This document shows positions 1 to 8,708 of a DNA stretch of 64,000 nucleotides, in pieces. Position 1 is the first letter of the stretch, and every line of letters starts with the position of its first letter. The notes below the pieces were generated by a model. The model worked only from the letters and a program-made list of their open reading frames with translations, had not been told where the DNA came from and did not search any database. This stretch comes from Solwaraspora sp. WMMA2056 (lineage in GTDB: Bacteria > Actinomycetota > Actinomycetes > Mycobacteriales > Micromonosporaceae): positions 3,348,001 to 3,412,000 of the forward strand of contig NZ_CP128360.1 of assembly GCF_030345095.1 (NCBI RefSeq), read 5' to 3'. The position numbers and the translations under genes are program-made.

Positions 1-1405
1 CCTGGGCGATCCGCAGCAGTTCCGCCTCGGTCGCCGCCGGCAGCCGGGCGCCGGACTCGTCGAGCGACAGATGCACCCGTAGCCGGCCGGACGAGCCGAC
101 GGTGCGGGCGTACTCGGCGATCGCGGCGGCCAACCCGCCGTGCCGGTCGACCTCGCTGCGCAGCTCGAACAGGCTCAGCCGTAGTTCGGTGATCACCCGG
201 GTGACCTCGCCGCGCAGCGTCCGCAGGTCATCGGCCGTCTCGTCGGCCCCGTCCGGCAGCGTGGCCAGCGCGTTGTCGATGCCGTAGCCGACCATGACCA
301 GCTCCTGGGCGACCCCGTCGTGGATCTCCCGGGCCAGCCGCTGCCGCTCCTCGTTGGTGGCCAGCGAGCGGACCTCGTCGAACAGCAGGGCCGCCTCCAG
401 CCGCAGCGCCGCCGGCCGGGTCAGTGCGGTGATCCGGGCCACCACCGGGGGCGGGTAGGCGTTGGCGCTGTCCGTCTCCAGGATCACCAGGCCGACCGTC
501 CGCACCCCGGCCACCAGCGGGACCACCAGCGCCGAGACGTCCCCACCCGGGTGCGACCGGGCCTGCGAGCGGGCCGCCGTCTGCGGCAACTGGCTGGCCC
601 AGGCGTCGGCGATGGCGGAGTCGGCGTCCAGCGTCGTCTCCCAGTCCACCCGCTCCAGCCCGGCCTGGGCCAGGACCACCAGCCGGCCGCCGCCACTGCC
701 GGACAACACGGCGGTACGCCCGGTCGGCGCCACCGTGCGCAGCTCCTCGATCAGGTGCTCGGAGATGCTGCCCGGGTCGAGGGTGGCACCGGGCAGTTGG
801 CGGGCGACGCTGCGCAGCTGGGTGAGCAGCCGGGTGGCCTCGGCGTACGGTGCCGGCTTGGTGTCACCGCGCGCCTGCATCACCTGTTGCAGGGTGCCGG
901 CGGCCAGGATGCCGAGGCTGGCCAAGATCAACCACTGTGTGCTGACCGCCACGTAGCCCAGCTGGGTGATCTGCCGCTCACCGTCGATCACGGTGAACAG
1001 CCCGCAGACGGCCAGCGTGCCGGCGGCCACGGCGAGCAGCCCGGCGGCCTGGCGGGTCCGCCGCTGCAGCACTGCCACGGTCAACGGCACCGACAGGTAC
1101 GGCAGCATCGCCGACGCGCCCAGCCCGGCACCGATCGCGCCACGGGCGTTCGCCGCCGCAGCCACCTCGCTGGTGGCCAGCCCGACGACGATCACCTCGG
1201 CGACCCGGCCGACCGGGGCGACGATCGGGTGCCGGGGTGCCACGACGGCCGGGACGCCGGCGACCGCCAACAACGCGACCCACCACAATTCGGCGGGATC
1301 CCGGGTGGTGATCAGAGTCAGTACCGCGACGAGCGCGAGCATGACCAGGCGGGCCACCACCGCGAGTGGATGCGGGCGGGGCACGTCGGACGTCGGTGCG
1401 GACAC
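1..1405 (-). CDS. NarL/DesK-type sensor histidine kinase (C-terminus cut by window edge)
   Basis: Membrane sensor kinase of a two-component system. Reading down from a GTG at 1405, the first ~150 residues are hydrophobic and read as several membrane segments. A GAF-like sensor region follows (about 165-310), then a HisKA_3 dimerisation domain with REIHDGVAQE; the phospho-acceptor His is residue 362 (codon 320-322). The HATPase domain has barely begun when the window ends, so about 468 residues are visible. The start lies 14 bases behind the stop of fadD15, so the two are probably co-transcribed. No strong ribosome site is visible, so the exact start is uncertain. The response regulator should lie just outside the window. 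Family assignment is firm; the stimulus is unknown. Confidence 0.85.
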   Translation of the reverse strand, partial: MSAPTSDVPRPHPLAVVARLVMLALVAVLTLITTRDPAELWWVALLAVAGVPAVVAPRHPIVAPVGRVAEVIVVGLATSEVAAAANARGAIGAGLGASAMLPYLSVPLTVAVLQRRTRQAAGLLAVAAGTLAVCGLFTVIDGERQITQLGYVAVSTQWLILASLGILAAGTLQQVMQARGDTKPAPYAEATRLLTQLRSVARQLPGATLDPGSISEHLIEELRTVAPTGRTAVLSGSGGGRLVVLAQAGLERVDWETTLDADSAIADAWASQLPQTAARSQARSHPGGDVSALVVPLVAGVRTVGLVILETDSANAYPPPVVARITALTRPAALRLEAALLFDEVRSLATNEERQRLAREIHDGVAQELVMVGYGIDNALATLPDGADETADDLRTLRGEVTRVITELRLSLFELRSEVDRHGGLAAAIAEYARTVGSSGRLRVHLSLDESGARLPAATEAELLRIAQ

Positions 1406-1419
1406 GTGACGGATGGTAG

Positions 1420-3216
1420 TCAGCTCCCGTAGATCTCGGTGATCGCGGCGTCGTGGTTGGTCAGCACGACGGCCCGTTTCACCTTCAGCGACGGGGTCAG
1501 CTCGCCGGTGGACTCGGTGAAGTCCTGGCTCAGGATGCGGAACTGTCGGATGGACTCGGCGGCGGAGACGGCCCGGTTGGCGTCGTCAACGGCCTGCTGG
1601 ATCTCGGCCCGCAGCGCGGGGTCGTCGCACAGCTGCGCCACGGTACGCCCGGCCGGGTGGCCGTTGCGTTCCAGCCAACCCGGCCAGGCCTCCTCGTCGA
1701 TGGTGATCAGCGCGGCGATGAACGGCCTGCGGTCACCGATCGCCACGCACTGACTGACCAGGGGGTGGGCCCGCACCCGGTCCTCCAGGACGGCGGGTGC
1801 GACGTTCTTGCCGCCGGCGGTGACGATCAGCTCCTTCTTGCGGCCGGTGATGCGCAGGAACCCGTCGCCGTCGAGTCCGCCGAGGTCGCCGCTGCGGAAC
1901 CAGCCGTCCTCGGTGAGCACCTCGGCGGTCTGCTCCGGGTTGTTCCAGTAGCCCTGGAACACCAGGTCGCCGGAGATCAGCACCTCGCCGTCGTCGGCGA
2001 TGCGCACACTCACCCCGGGCAGCGGCCGGCCCACCGTGCCGATCCGGATCGCGTGCTGCAGGTTCACCGAGACCGCCGGGGAGGTCTCGGTGAGGCCGTA
2101 CCCCTCGTAGACGGTGACCCCGACGCCGCGGAAGAAGTGCGCCAGCCGGGTGCCCAGCGGCGCGCCACCGGAGATCGCGGTGCGGCACCGCCCGCCGAGG
2201 GCGGCCCGCAGCTTGCGGTAGACCAACCGGTCGAACAGGGCGTGCTGGGCCCGCAGCGCGAGCCCCGGCCCACCCGGGGCGTCCAGGGCCTCGCTGTAGG
2301 CGACCGCCACCCGGTCGGCCCGGTCGAAGATGGCTCCCTTGCCGTCGCCGTGGGCACGCTGCTTGGCGGCGTTGTAGACCTTCTCGAACACCCGTGGTAC
2401 GGACAGTACGAAGGTGGGTCGGACCTGGGCCAGATCGGCGACCAGGTTCTTCGGGTCGGCGGCGTGGGTCATCGTGGCCCGGGCGTGCACCGCGCCGATC
2501 TGGATCAACCGGGCGAAGGAGTGGGCCAGCGGCAGGAACAGCAGGGTCGAGGCGCCCTCGTGGAACAGGTTCGGCAGACCGGGGATCGCGTTGGCGATGT
2601 CGGCGTACATGTTGCGGTGGGTCAGGACGCAACCCTTCGGCCGCCCGGTGGTCCCGCTGGTGTAGATGATCGTCGCGACGTCGCCGGCGTGCCGGGCCCG
2701 TCGACGCTGGTCGACCTGGGCGGCGTCGACCGTCGCGCCGCGCGCGACGATCTCGTCCACGCCGCCGGTGTCCAGTTGCCAGACCTCGCGCAGGGCGGGC
2801 AGCTGGTCGCGGACCGAGGCGAGGGTGATCGCGTGCGCGTTGGTCTCCAGTACGCAGGCCACCGCGCCGGAGTCGGCCAGGATCCAGGCGACCTGCTCGG
2901 CGCTGGACGTCTCGTAGATCGGTACGGTGACCGCCCCGATCGACCAGATCGCGTAGTCGGTCAGGGTCCACTCGTACCGGGTCTTGCTCATCAGCCCGAC
3001 CCGGTCACCCGGCTGCACGCCGGCCCCGATCAGGCCGCAGGCCAGGGCGACCACCTCGTCGCGGAACTGTCGGCAGGTCACGTCGACGTACCCGGTCGGC
3101 CCGGGTCGGGTGAACTGCACCGCGTCCGGGGCCTGCTCGGCGTTGTCCCAGACCGGGTCGGTCAGGGTGGCGGCTTCACCGACGGTGACGACCGGTGGTA
3201 CGGAGAACTCGCGCAC
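1420..3216 (-). CDS. fadD15: Long-chain fatty-acid-CoA ligase (FadD15-like)
   Basis: AMP-forming acyl-CoA synthetase of 598 aa that activates long-chain fatty acids with ATP and CoA. The ATP loop IIYTSGTTGRPKG, the YGLTETSP motif, WFRSGDLG and GRKKELIVTAGGKN are all present in the usual order. GTG 3216 (VREFSVPP) is chosen because GGGAG lies 5 bases upstream; the frame stays open further upstream, but that part is low-complexity and Arg/Gly-rich. Length matches FadD15-type enzymes (~600 aa). In M. tuberculosis fadD15 lies close to the SRPBCC gene Rv2185c; here such a gene is divergently adjacent, which supports orthology. The chain-length preference cannot be read from sequence. Confidence 0.9.
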   Translation of the reverse strand: MREFSVPPVVTVGEAATLTDPVWDNAEQAPDAVQFTRPGPTGYVDVTCRQFRDEVVALACGLIGAGVQPGDRVGLMSKTRYEWTLTDYAIWSIGAVTVPIYETSSAEQVAWILADSGAVACVLETNAHAITLASVRDQLPALREVWQLDTGGVDEIVARGATVDAAQVDQRRRARHAGDVATIIYTSGTTGRPKGCVLTHRNMYADIANAIPGLPNLFHEGASTLLFLPLAHSFARLIQIGAVHARATMTHAADPKNLVADLAQVRPTFVLSVPRVFEKVYNAAKQRAHGDGKGAIFDRADRVAVAYSEALDAPGGPGLALRAQHALFDRLVYRKLRAALGGRCRTAISGGAPLGTRLAHFFRGVGVTVYEGYGLTETSPAVSVNLQHAIRIGTVGRPLPGVSVRIADDGEVLISGDLVFQGYWNNPEQTAEVLTEDGWFRSGDLGGLDGDGFLRITGRKKELIVTAGGKNVAPAVLEDRVRAHPLVSQCVAIGDRRPFIAALITIDEEAWPGWLERNGHPAGRTVAQLCDDPALRAEIQQAVDDANRAVSAAESIRQFRILSQDFTESTGELTPSLKVKRAVVLTNHDAAITEIYGS

Positions 3217-3394
3217 CTGCACTCCCTTGCGCTGGGGGACTCGGGTGGGGCCGGACCTGCGGGCGCGGCGTCCGGCTACCCGCAACCTACCGGGCCGGCG
3301 GCCGACCTGCGCCGGCTGCCTGTCGCGTACCTCGCCGGCTGTCGTTGCCGGCCGCCGGCTTGATCTTGGCCCGGCACCGGGTAGCCTGCCCCAC
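3217..3394. promoter_or_regulatory. Divergent promoter region between fadD15 and the SRPBCC gene
   Basis: This 178-base stretch separates two genes read in opposite directions, so it must hold both promoters. It is very GC-rich and I see no convincing -35/-10 pair or inverted repeat. Confidence 0.45.
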
Positions 3395-3856
3395 ATGGCG
3401 GAGTCCTCCACCAAGTCGATCGTGATCACCGCGCCCGCGTCCCGGGTCACGGCGGTGATCTGCGACTTCGCGCGGTACCCGGAATGGACCGAGGCGCTGG
3501 AGCGGGTCGAGGTGCGCCAGGAGTACGAGGACGGCTACGCCCACGAGGTCTTCTTCGTGCTCGACGCCGGGGTGCTCGCCGACGAGTACACGTTGATCTA
3601 CGAGTACGCCGAGGACATCTCCCGGATCGAATGGCGGTTGGCGCAGCCGTCGCGGATGCAGCGCCGCCAGGACGGCTCGTACGAGATCGAGGACAATGGT
3701 GACGGCACTACGACGGTGACCTACACCCTGGAGGTCGACCTCTCCGTCGGCATGCTGGGCATGTTCCGCCGCAAGGCCGAAAAGATGATCATGGACGCGG
3801 CGTTGACGCAGCTCAAGCGCCGGGTGGAGCAGCTCGGCGCGGCGGAAGCCGGGTAG
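3395..3856 (+). CDS. SRPBCC / polyketide-cyclase-like lipid-binding protein (Rv2185c-like)
   Basis: Small 153-aa START-like protein of the SRPBCC superfamily, a helix-grip fold that binds a hydrophobic ligand. The N-terminal pattern (SIVITAPASRV, then ICDFARYPEWTEAL) and the C-terminal amphipathic helix (MIMDAALTQLKRRVEQL) are typical. ATG 3395 is the first start that gives a standard SRPBCC N-terminus; upstream in-frame sequence is antisense to the fadD15 leader. It is followed after 10 bases by a CxxC protein and then glucokinase, probably in one transcript. The ligand is unknown; the link to fadD15 suggests lipid metabolism, by inference. Confidence 0.8.
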   Translation: MAESSTKSIVITAPASRVTAVICDFARYPEWTEALERVEVRQEYEDGYAHEVFFVLDAGVLADEYTLIYEYAEDISRIEWRLAQPSRMQRRQDGSYEIEDNGDGTTTVTYTLEVDLSVGMLGMFRRKAEKMIMDAALTQLKRRVEQLGAAEAG

Positions 3857-3866
3857 GGGGCGGCAG

Positions 3867-4595
3867 ATGGCGGGACCGGATCCCGGCTCGGCGCGCGCCG
3901 AGGCGGAACGCCTGGTGGCGACAGCCCTGGCGATGGCGCAACTGGCGGCACGTGGGCAGCGCCACGGCGCCGCCGGGCTCGGCATGCTCCGGGACCTGTT
4001 CGGCGGGGCCACCGGCCCGCTGGCCACCGGTGAGCCGGCCTGCTGCGTCTGCCCGATCTGCCGGGCGGTCAGCGCGTTGCGCGACCCGAGTCCGGAGCTG
4101 GCCGAGCGGCTCGCCACCGGCGCCGGTGACTTCGCCGCCGGGGTGGCCAGCCTGCTGCGCGCCTTCGCCCCCGCCCCGGAGCAGACCGCACCCGACCCGG
4201 AGCAGACCGCACCCGACCCGGGCAGGGCTGCTCCCGACGCGCCCAAGGCCGGGACCGACGCCGGTCCGCAGCCGGGTCCGACCGCGCCGGCCGGCGTCGA
4301 TCCGCAGGTCAGGAACACCCGTGGCGGCGCGCACGATCCCCCGTCCGGGCGGACGACCTCGGACGACGAGGTGTGGCGCCGGGCCACCCGCACCGGGAAT
4401 GATTCGGACTCAGCGGGTGATCGGGACGTCTGGTCAGCCGCAACGAACGCCCCCGTCGACGTCGCCGGGGCGGACACACCACCGGTCGAGCGCCGCGGCG
4501 GCGGTGCCGACGTGGCGGCCCGGGACCCGCGCGCCGACGCGGCCGACGGGGACGGGTCGGGCCCCGCCGCGCCGGAGCACGGACTGCCGGGATAG
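3867..4595 (+). CDS. Conserved hypothetical protein with CCVCPIC cysteine cluster
   Basis: A 242-aa protein with a folded-looking N-terminal ~100 residues containing CCVCPICRA (around residues 54-62), which may bind a metal, and a long low-complexity tail rich in Pro, Ala, Asp and Thr that includes a duplicated PEQTAPD unit. I recognise the arrangement SRPBCC - this protein - glucokinase as common in actinomycetes, where a family of this type is often labelled DUF5304; that name is from memory and not certain. No catalytic motif is visible. ATG 3876 lies inside; the first ATG (3867) is used. Confidence 0.6.
   Translation: MAGPDPGSARAEAERLVATALAMAQLAARGQRHGAAGLGMLRDLFGGATGPLATGEPACCVCPICRAVSALRDPSPELAERLATGAGDFAAGVASLLRAFAPAPEQTAPDPEQTAPDPGRAAPDAPKAGTDAGPQPGPTAPAGVDPQVRNTRGGAHDPPSGRTTSDDEVWRRATRTGNDSDSAGDRDVWSAATNAPVDVAGADTPPVERRGGGADVAARDPRADAADGDGSGPAAPEHGLPG
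4176..4217 (+). repeat. Two tandem 21-bp repeats inside the CxxC protein gene
   Basis: Units at 4176-4196 and 4197-4217 begin ccggagcagaccgcacccga and encode PEQTAPD twice. The unit is a multiple of three, so slippage would change protein length without breaking the frame. Confidence 0.8.
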
Positions 4596-4716
4596 GCCCA
4601 CACCGACCACGGCCACCCGGGCCGGCCCCACCGGGCCGGCCGGGGCGCCGCGTCGACGGACCCGACCGGGTGCGACAACCGGCGCGCGAGGAACACAGCA
4701 GAGGGGAGCGGCAGCG

Positions 4717-5664
4717 GTGACGCTGACCATCGGAGTCGACATCGGCGGGACCAAGGTCGCCGGCGGCGTCGTCGATCCGGACGGTGAGGTCGTGGCGCAG
4801 ACCCGGCACGACACACCGGCCGAGGACGTGGCCAAGACGCGGGACGTGATCGTCGAGGTGGTGCTGGAGCTGGCCGCGACGCACCCGGTCACCGCCGTCG
4901 GGATCGGTGCCGCCGGCTGGATCGACGCGCTGCGCTCCACGGTCCTGTTCGCCCCGAACATCGCCTGGCGCAACGAACCGCTGCGCGAGTACGTCAGCGC
5001 GGCGGTCGACCTGCCGGTCACCGTCGAGAACGACGCCAACGTCGCCGCCTGGGCCGAGTTCCGGTACGGCGCCGCCCGGCACGCCACCGACTCGATGGTC
5101 ATGTTCACCGTCGGCACCGGCATCGGCGGCGGCATCGTCTACGGCGGCGAGCTGATCCGGGGCGCCCACGGCATCGCCGCCGAGCTGGGCCACATGCTCG
5201 CCGTACCCGACGGCCACCTGTGCGGCTGCGGGCGGCACGGCTGCATCGAGCAGTACGCCAGCGGCAACGCCCTGGTCCGGTTCGCCCGGGCCGGGGCCCG
5301 CCAGGAACCGGACCGGGCCGGCGCGCTGCTCGCCCTGGCCGGCGGCGACGCCGAAGCGGTGACCGGACCGATGGTGACGGCGGCGGCCCGCTCCGGCGAC
5401 CCGGTCTCCTGCGAGGCGTTCGCCCAGATCGGCCGGTGGCTCGGCATCGGACTGGCCGACCTGGCGCAGATCCTCGACCCGGAGGTCATGGTCATCGGCG
5501 GTGGCGTGGTGGACGCCGGCGACCTGCTGCTCGGCCCGGCCCAGCGGGCGTACACCGAAGCCCTGGCCCAGCGGGTCCGGATCCCGGTCGCCGAGGTGCG
5601 GGCGGCCGAACTGGGCAACACGGCCGGTGTGGTGGGGGCCGCCGACCTGGCCCGCCGGTTGTGA
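4717..5664 (+). CDS. glkA: ROK family glucokinase
   Basis: Cytoplasmic ATP-dependent glucokinase of 315 aa. The N-terminal phosphate loop IGVDIGGTKVAGG, the sugar-site ENDANVAAW and EIGH-equivalent ELGHM, and the ROK zinc-type cysteine signature CGCGRHGCIE are all present. GTG 4717 is preceded by GAGGGGAG at a good distance, and the longer open frame upstream overlaps the previous gene with no ROK similarity. In Streptomyces the orthologous GlkA also mediates glucose repression; a similar role here is inference. The stop overlaps the start of the next gene (GTGA), so the two are translationally coupled. Confidence 0.9.
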   Translation: MTLTIGVDIGGTKVAGGVVDPDGEVVAQTRHDTPAEDVAKTRDVIVEVVLELAATHPVTAVGIGAAGWIDALRSTVLFAPNIAWRNEPLREYVSAAVDLPVTVENDANVAAWAEFRYGAARHATDSMVMFTVGTGIGGGIVYGGELIRGAHGIAAELGHMLAVPDGHLCGCGRHGCIEQYASGNALVRFARAGARQEPDRAGALLALAGGDAEAVTGPMVTAAARSGDPVSCEAFAQIGRWLGIGLADLAQILDPEVMVIGGGVVDAGDLLLGPAQRAYTEALAQRVRIPVAEVRAAELGNTAGVVGAADLARRL

Positions 5665-6398
5665 GCGACGAGCTGCGGCTGCGGGTGTTGACGTACAACA
5701 TCCACGGCCAACGTGACGACCGGGCCGCGCTGACCGACGTGGTCCGGTCGGTCGCACCCGACGTGGCGATCCTGCAGGAGGCACCACGGCGCCTGCGCTG
5801 GCGCGCCCGGAGCGCGGCGCTTGCCGACTCGTTCGCGATGGTGGTCGGTGCCGGTGGCCTGCCGGGGATGGGCAACCTGCTGCTGACCAGCCTGCGGGTC
5901 CGGGTGCTGGACAGCTGGACGGTGCGGTTCCCGCTGACCCCCGGCCGGCATCTGCGCGCGGCGGTGTTCGCCCGCTGCGCCGTCGGCCCGGTGCGGTTCG
6001 TGGTCGTCGGCTCCCACCTGTCCACCGATCCCGCCGAACGCCCCGGGCAGGCCCGCCTGCTGCGGCAGGCCTGCGCCGACGTCGACGACCCGATCATCCT
6101 GGGTCTGGACGTCAACGACACCCCACCGGCGGCCGGGGCGGACTCGCCGGTATGGCGCGAGGTCGCGGCCGGGTTGACCGACGCGGCGGCGATCGCCGGC
6201 GCCGGCGACGTCTGCACCTTCCCGTGCGCCGGACCCCGGCGGCGGATCGACGCGATCTTCGTCGACCCCCGGATCCGGGTCGCCGCCGCGACGGTGGTCG
6301 ACACCCCGGCGGCCCGCCGGGCCAGCGACCATTTCCCGGTTGTCGCCGATCTGGTACTCACCGGACCGGGGACGGGGCTGGACAAGCGGGGCGGCTAA
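5661..6398 (+). CDS. Endonuclease/exonuclease/phosphatase (EEP) family hydrolase
   Basis: Metal-dependent phosphodiesterase fold of 245 aa. The family landmarks appear in order: LTYNIHGQRDD with the catalytic Asn, ILQEA with the metal-binding Glu, GSHLSTDP with His, LGLDVNDTP with the Asp/Asn pair, DAIFV, and the C-terminal SDHFPV with the catalytic Asp-His. No signal peptide is visible, so it is likely cytosolic. It starts at GTG 5661, overlapping the glucokinase stop by four bases. The substrate (DNA, lipid head group or other phosphodiester) cannot be decided from sequence. Confidence 0.85.
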   Translation: MSDELRLRVLTYNIHGQRDDRAALTDVVRSVAPDVAILQEAPRRLRWRARSAALADSFAMVVGAGGLPGMGNLLLTSLRVRVLDSWTVRFPLTPGRHLRAAVFARCAVGPVRFVVVGSHLSTDPAERPGQARLLRQACADVDDPIILGLDVNDTPPAAGADSPVWREVAAGLTDAAAIAGAGDVCTFPCAGPRRRIDAIFVDPRIRVAAATVVDTPAARRASDHFPVVADLVLTGPGTGLDKRGG

Positions 6399-6435
6399 CC
6401 GGCAGGATTTCGCAGCCGTACGAAGGAGACTGCCG

Positions 6436-7842
6436 GTGCCTGATTCCGCTGACCGCGCCCACCCCGTCGCCGGTGCCGCCGACTGGCGCGACGACCGTTC
6501 GATCTCCGAGCAGAGCGAGAACGTCTGTGTGATCGGCGCCGGCGCCAGCGGGCTGTGCGCGGTGAAGAATCTGCGGGAACTGGGGTTCGGGGTCGACTGC
6601 TACGAGCGGGAAACCGGCGTCGGCGGTGCGTGGAACTGGCGCCACGACCGCAGCCCGGTGTACGCCAGCACCCATTTGATCTCGTCAAAGCCGTTCAGCC
6701 AGTACCCCGACTTCCCGATGCCGGACGACTGGCCGGACTATCCGCACCACAGCCAGCTGCTGCACTACCTGCAGCGCTACACCGACCATTTCGACCTGCG
6801 CCGACACATCTGGTTCGGCACCGAGGTGGTCCGCATCACCCCGGCCGAGGGCGACCGGTGGGACGTGACCACCCGCAGCACCGGTGGCAGCGGCGCCAGC
6901 CGCACCCAGCGGTACGCGGCGGTGGTCGTCGCCAACGGGCACAACTGGGCCCCGCACGAACCCACCTACGATGGACTGTCCGACTTCACTGGTCAGGTGA
7001 TCCACGCCGCGGCCTACCACGACGCCGCGCAACTGCGCGGCCGCCGGGTGCTGGTGGTCGGCGGCGGCAACACCGGTTGCGACATCGCGGTGGAGGCCGG
7101 CCAGCAGGGAGCGCGGTGCTGGCACTCCACCCGGCGCGGCTACTGGTACCTGCCCAAGTACGTCTCCGGCCGACCACTCGACCAACTGCACGCCCGGCTG
7201 TCGGCGCTGCCGCTACCGCGCTGGCTGCGGCAGTGGATCCGCCAACGGGTGCTGCGGCTGTCCGTGGGGGACCTGACCCGCTTCGGGCTGCCCGCACCGG
7301 ACCACCAGGTCCTCGCCACCCATCCGATCGTCAACAGTCAGCTGGTGCACCACATCGGGCACGGCAGCGTCGCGCCGGTGCCGGACGTGGCCAGATTCCG
7401 CCGCCACACCGTCGAACTCGCCGACGGCAGTGAGATCGACCCCGACCTGGTCGTGCTCGCCACCGGCTACCGGCCGCGGTTCGACTTCCTCGACCCGGGG
7501 CTGCTCGGCGCCGGTCCGGACGGGCGGCCCCGGCTGCACCTGCACCTGTTCGCGCCCGAGCGGCCGACCCTGTCGGTGGTCGGCCTGCCGCAGCCGGACA
7601 TCGGGATCTTCCCGCTGGTCCACTGGCAGACCGTACTGTTCGCCCGCTGGCTGCGGGCCCGGACGGCGGATCCGGCGGGTGCCGCCGCGCTGACCCAGCG
7701 GCTGTCGGCCGCCGGCGGCCGCGACTGGCACGACGTGGCGGTGCGCGACGACTCACCCCGGCACTGGTTCGAGGTCGGCCACCGCAGCTACCTGGGTGCC
7801 CTGCAATCGTCCCTGGACAGTCTGGAGGTGTCGGTCCGGTGA
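6436..7842 (+). CDS. Flavin-containing monooxygenase
   Basis: FAD/NADPH monooxygenase of 468 aa. An N-terminal GAGASG dinucleotide fold, a second GGGNTG nucleotide fold near residue 215, the FMO fingerprint FxGxxxHxxxY (FTGQVIHAAAY) and LATGYRP near the C-terminus are all present. GTG 6436 follows GAAGGAGA by six bases. The stop overlaps the start of a downstream alpha/beta hydrolase by four bases. Monooxygenase/hydrolase pairs of this kind often oxidise a ketone or heteroatom compound and then hydrolyse the product, but the hydrolase here lacks its usual nucleophile. The substrate is unknown; the fingerprint is more FMO-like than strict Baeyer-Villiger. Confidence 0.85.
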   Translation: MPDSADRAHPVAGAADWRDDRSISEQSENVCVIGAGASGLCAVKNLRELGFGVDCYERETGVGGAWNWRHDRSPVYASTHLISSKPFSQYPDFPMPDDWPDYPHHSQLLHYLQRYTDHFDLRRHIWFGTEVVRITPAEGDRWDVTTRSTGGSGASRTQRYAAVVVANGHNWAPHEPTYDGLSDFTGQVIHAAAYHDAAQLRGRRVLVVGGGNTGCDIAVEAGQQGARCWHSTRRGYWYLPKYVSGRPLDQLHARLSALPLPRWLRQWIRQRVLRLSVGDLTRFGLPAPDHQVLATHPIVNSQLVHHIGHGSVAPVPDVARFRRHTVELADGSEIDPDLVVLATGYRPRFDFLDPGLLGAGPDGRPRLHLHLFAPERPTLSVVGLPQPDIGIFPLVHWQTVLFARWLRARTADPAGAAALTQRLSAAGGRDWHDVAVRDDSPRHWFEVGHRSYLGALQSSLDSLEVSVR

Positions 7843-8657
7843 GCCCGCGTCCGCAGACCACCCGCATCCTGCGTACCCGGGAATGGGCCGACCCGGTCCC
7901 GGGTGTCCGCCGTGAGGTGCTGCACGGCGAAGTGCTGCGCGACGAGGGCCGGCCACCGCTGCTGTTCGTTCCCGGGTTCGGCCACGGCGCGTGGGTGTTC
8001 GCCGAACACTGGCTGGACCGGGTCGCCGAGCGGGGCTTCCCGGCCGCCGCGGTGAGCCTGCGGGGACACGGCGGCAGCGCCCCCGCACCCCGGGCGGACC
8101 TGCGGGCGTACGTTCACGACGTGGTGCAGGCGGCCGCCGGACTGCCCCGCCAGGCGGTGCTGGTCGGGCACGGCGCCGGGGCACTGGTGGTGGCCCACGC
8201 GCTGGCCCGTTACCCGGCGCGGGCGGCGGTGCTGGCCGCGCCGGTGCTCAGCGGTTGGCCGCTGCTCGGTACGGCGTTGCGGCGGCACCCGTTCGGCACC
8301 GTACCGGCGCTGTTCGGTGGCGGGCTGCGGCTGCGGGCCCGCCAGTTGTTCAGCCGGGAGTTGGCAGACGAGGTCGCCCGGTCGTACGTGGACCGACTGG
8401 GCTCCGCCTCGGCGCGCGCCCAGTGGCAGCTGCTGGTGCGGCAACGCTTCGAGCCCCCGGTCGGCGATCCGCCGGTGCTGGTGCTCGGCAGCCCGGACGA
8501 CCAGGTGGTGCCGGTGGCCGCGCTGAACCGGGTGGCCCGGCGCTTCGGTGGGGCGCCGTTGCTCTTTCCCGGCATGGGACACGACCTGATGCTCGACGCC
8601 CGCTGGACCGAGCCGGTGGACGCGATCCTCGACTGGCTGGACGCCGGCACCGGCTGA
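7839..8657 (+). CDS. Alpha/beta hydrolase fold protein with substituted nucleophile elbow
   Basis: A 272-aa alpha/beta hydrolase-fold protein coupled to the upstream monooxygenase by a GTGA overlap. The oxyanion-hole segment LFVPGFGHGAW, the strand-5 elbow, the late LVLGSPDDQVVP with the acid residue and the C-terminal GMGHD with the catalytic His are clear. At the elbow, however, the sequence is VGHGAGAL, so the usual Ser of GxSxG is Gly (codon GGC). Either the protein is not a classical serine hydrolase or it has lost activity. The gene ends inside the left arm of a hairpin at 8651. Confidence 0.75.
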   Translation: MSPRPQTTRILRTREWADPVPGVRREVLHGEVLRDEGRPPLLFVPGFGHGAWVFAEHWLDRVAERGFPAAAVSLRGHGGSAPAPRADLRAYVHDVVQAAAGLPRQAVLVGHGAGALVVAHALARYPARAAVLAAPVLSGWPLLGTALRRHPFGTVPALFGGGLRLRARQLFSRELADEVARSYVDRLGSASARAQWQLLVRQRFEPPVGDPPVLVLGSPDDQVVPVAALNRVARRFGGAPLLFPGMGHDLMLDARWTEPVDAILDWLDAGTG

Positions 8658-8675
8658 GCCCACGCGGCTCAGCCG
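8651..8675. terminator. Hairpin between convergent genes
   Basis: A perfect 10-bp inverted repeat, cggctgagcc at 8651-8660 and ggctcagccg at 8666-8675, with a 5-base loop. The left arm contains the hydrolase stop. It lies between the plus-strand hydrolase and the minus-strand otsA, so it could serve both directions. Confidence 0.6.
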
Positions 8676-8708
8676 GTGACGTGCGGGCCCGCCCGGTGCC
8701 GTGCGATC

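Noticed and set aside
1453-3363. 636-codon open frame on the plus strand opposite fadD15
   Set aside because: It is the antisense of a clear acyl-CoA ligase; its peptide is Gly/Asp/Val-rich low complexity with no family resemblance.
3287-5787. Long minus-strand open frames over the SRPBCC, CxxC and glucokinase genes
   Set aside because: The plus-strand genes there have intact family motifs and ribosome sites; the minus frames do not.
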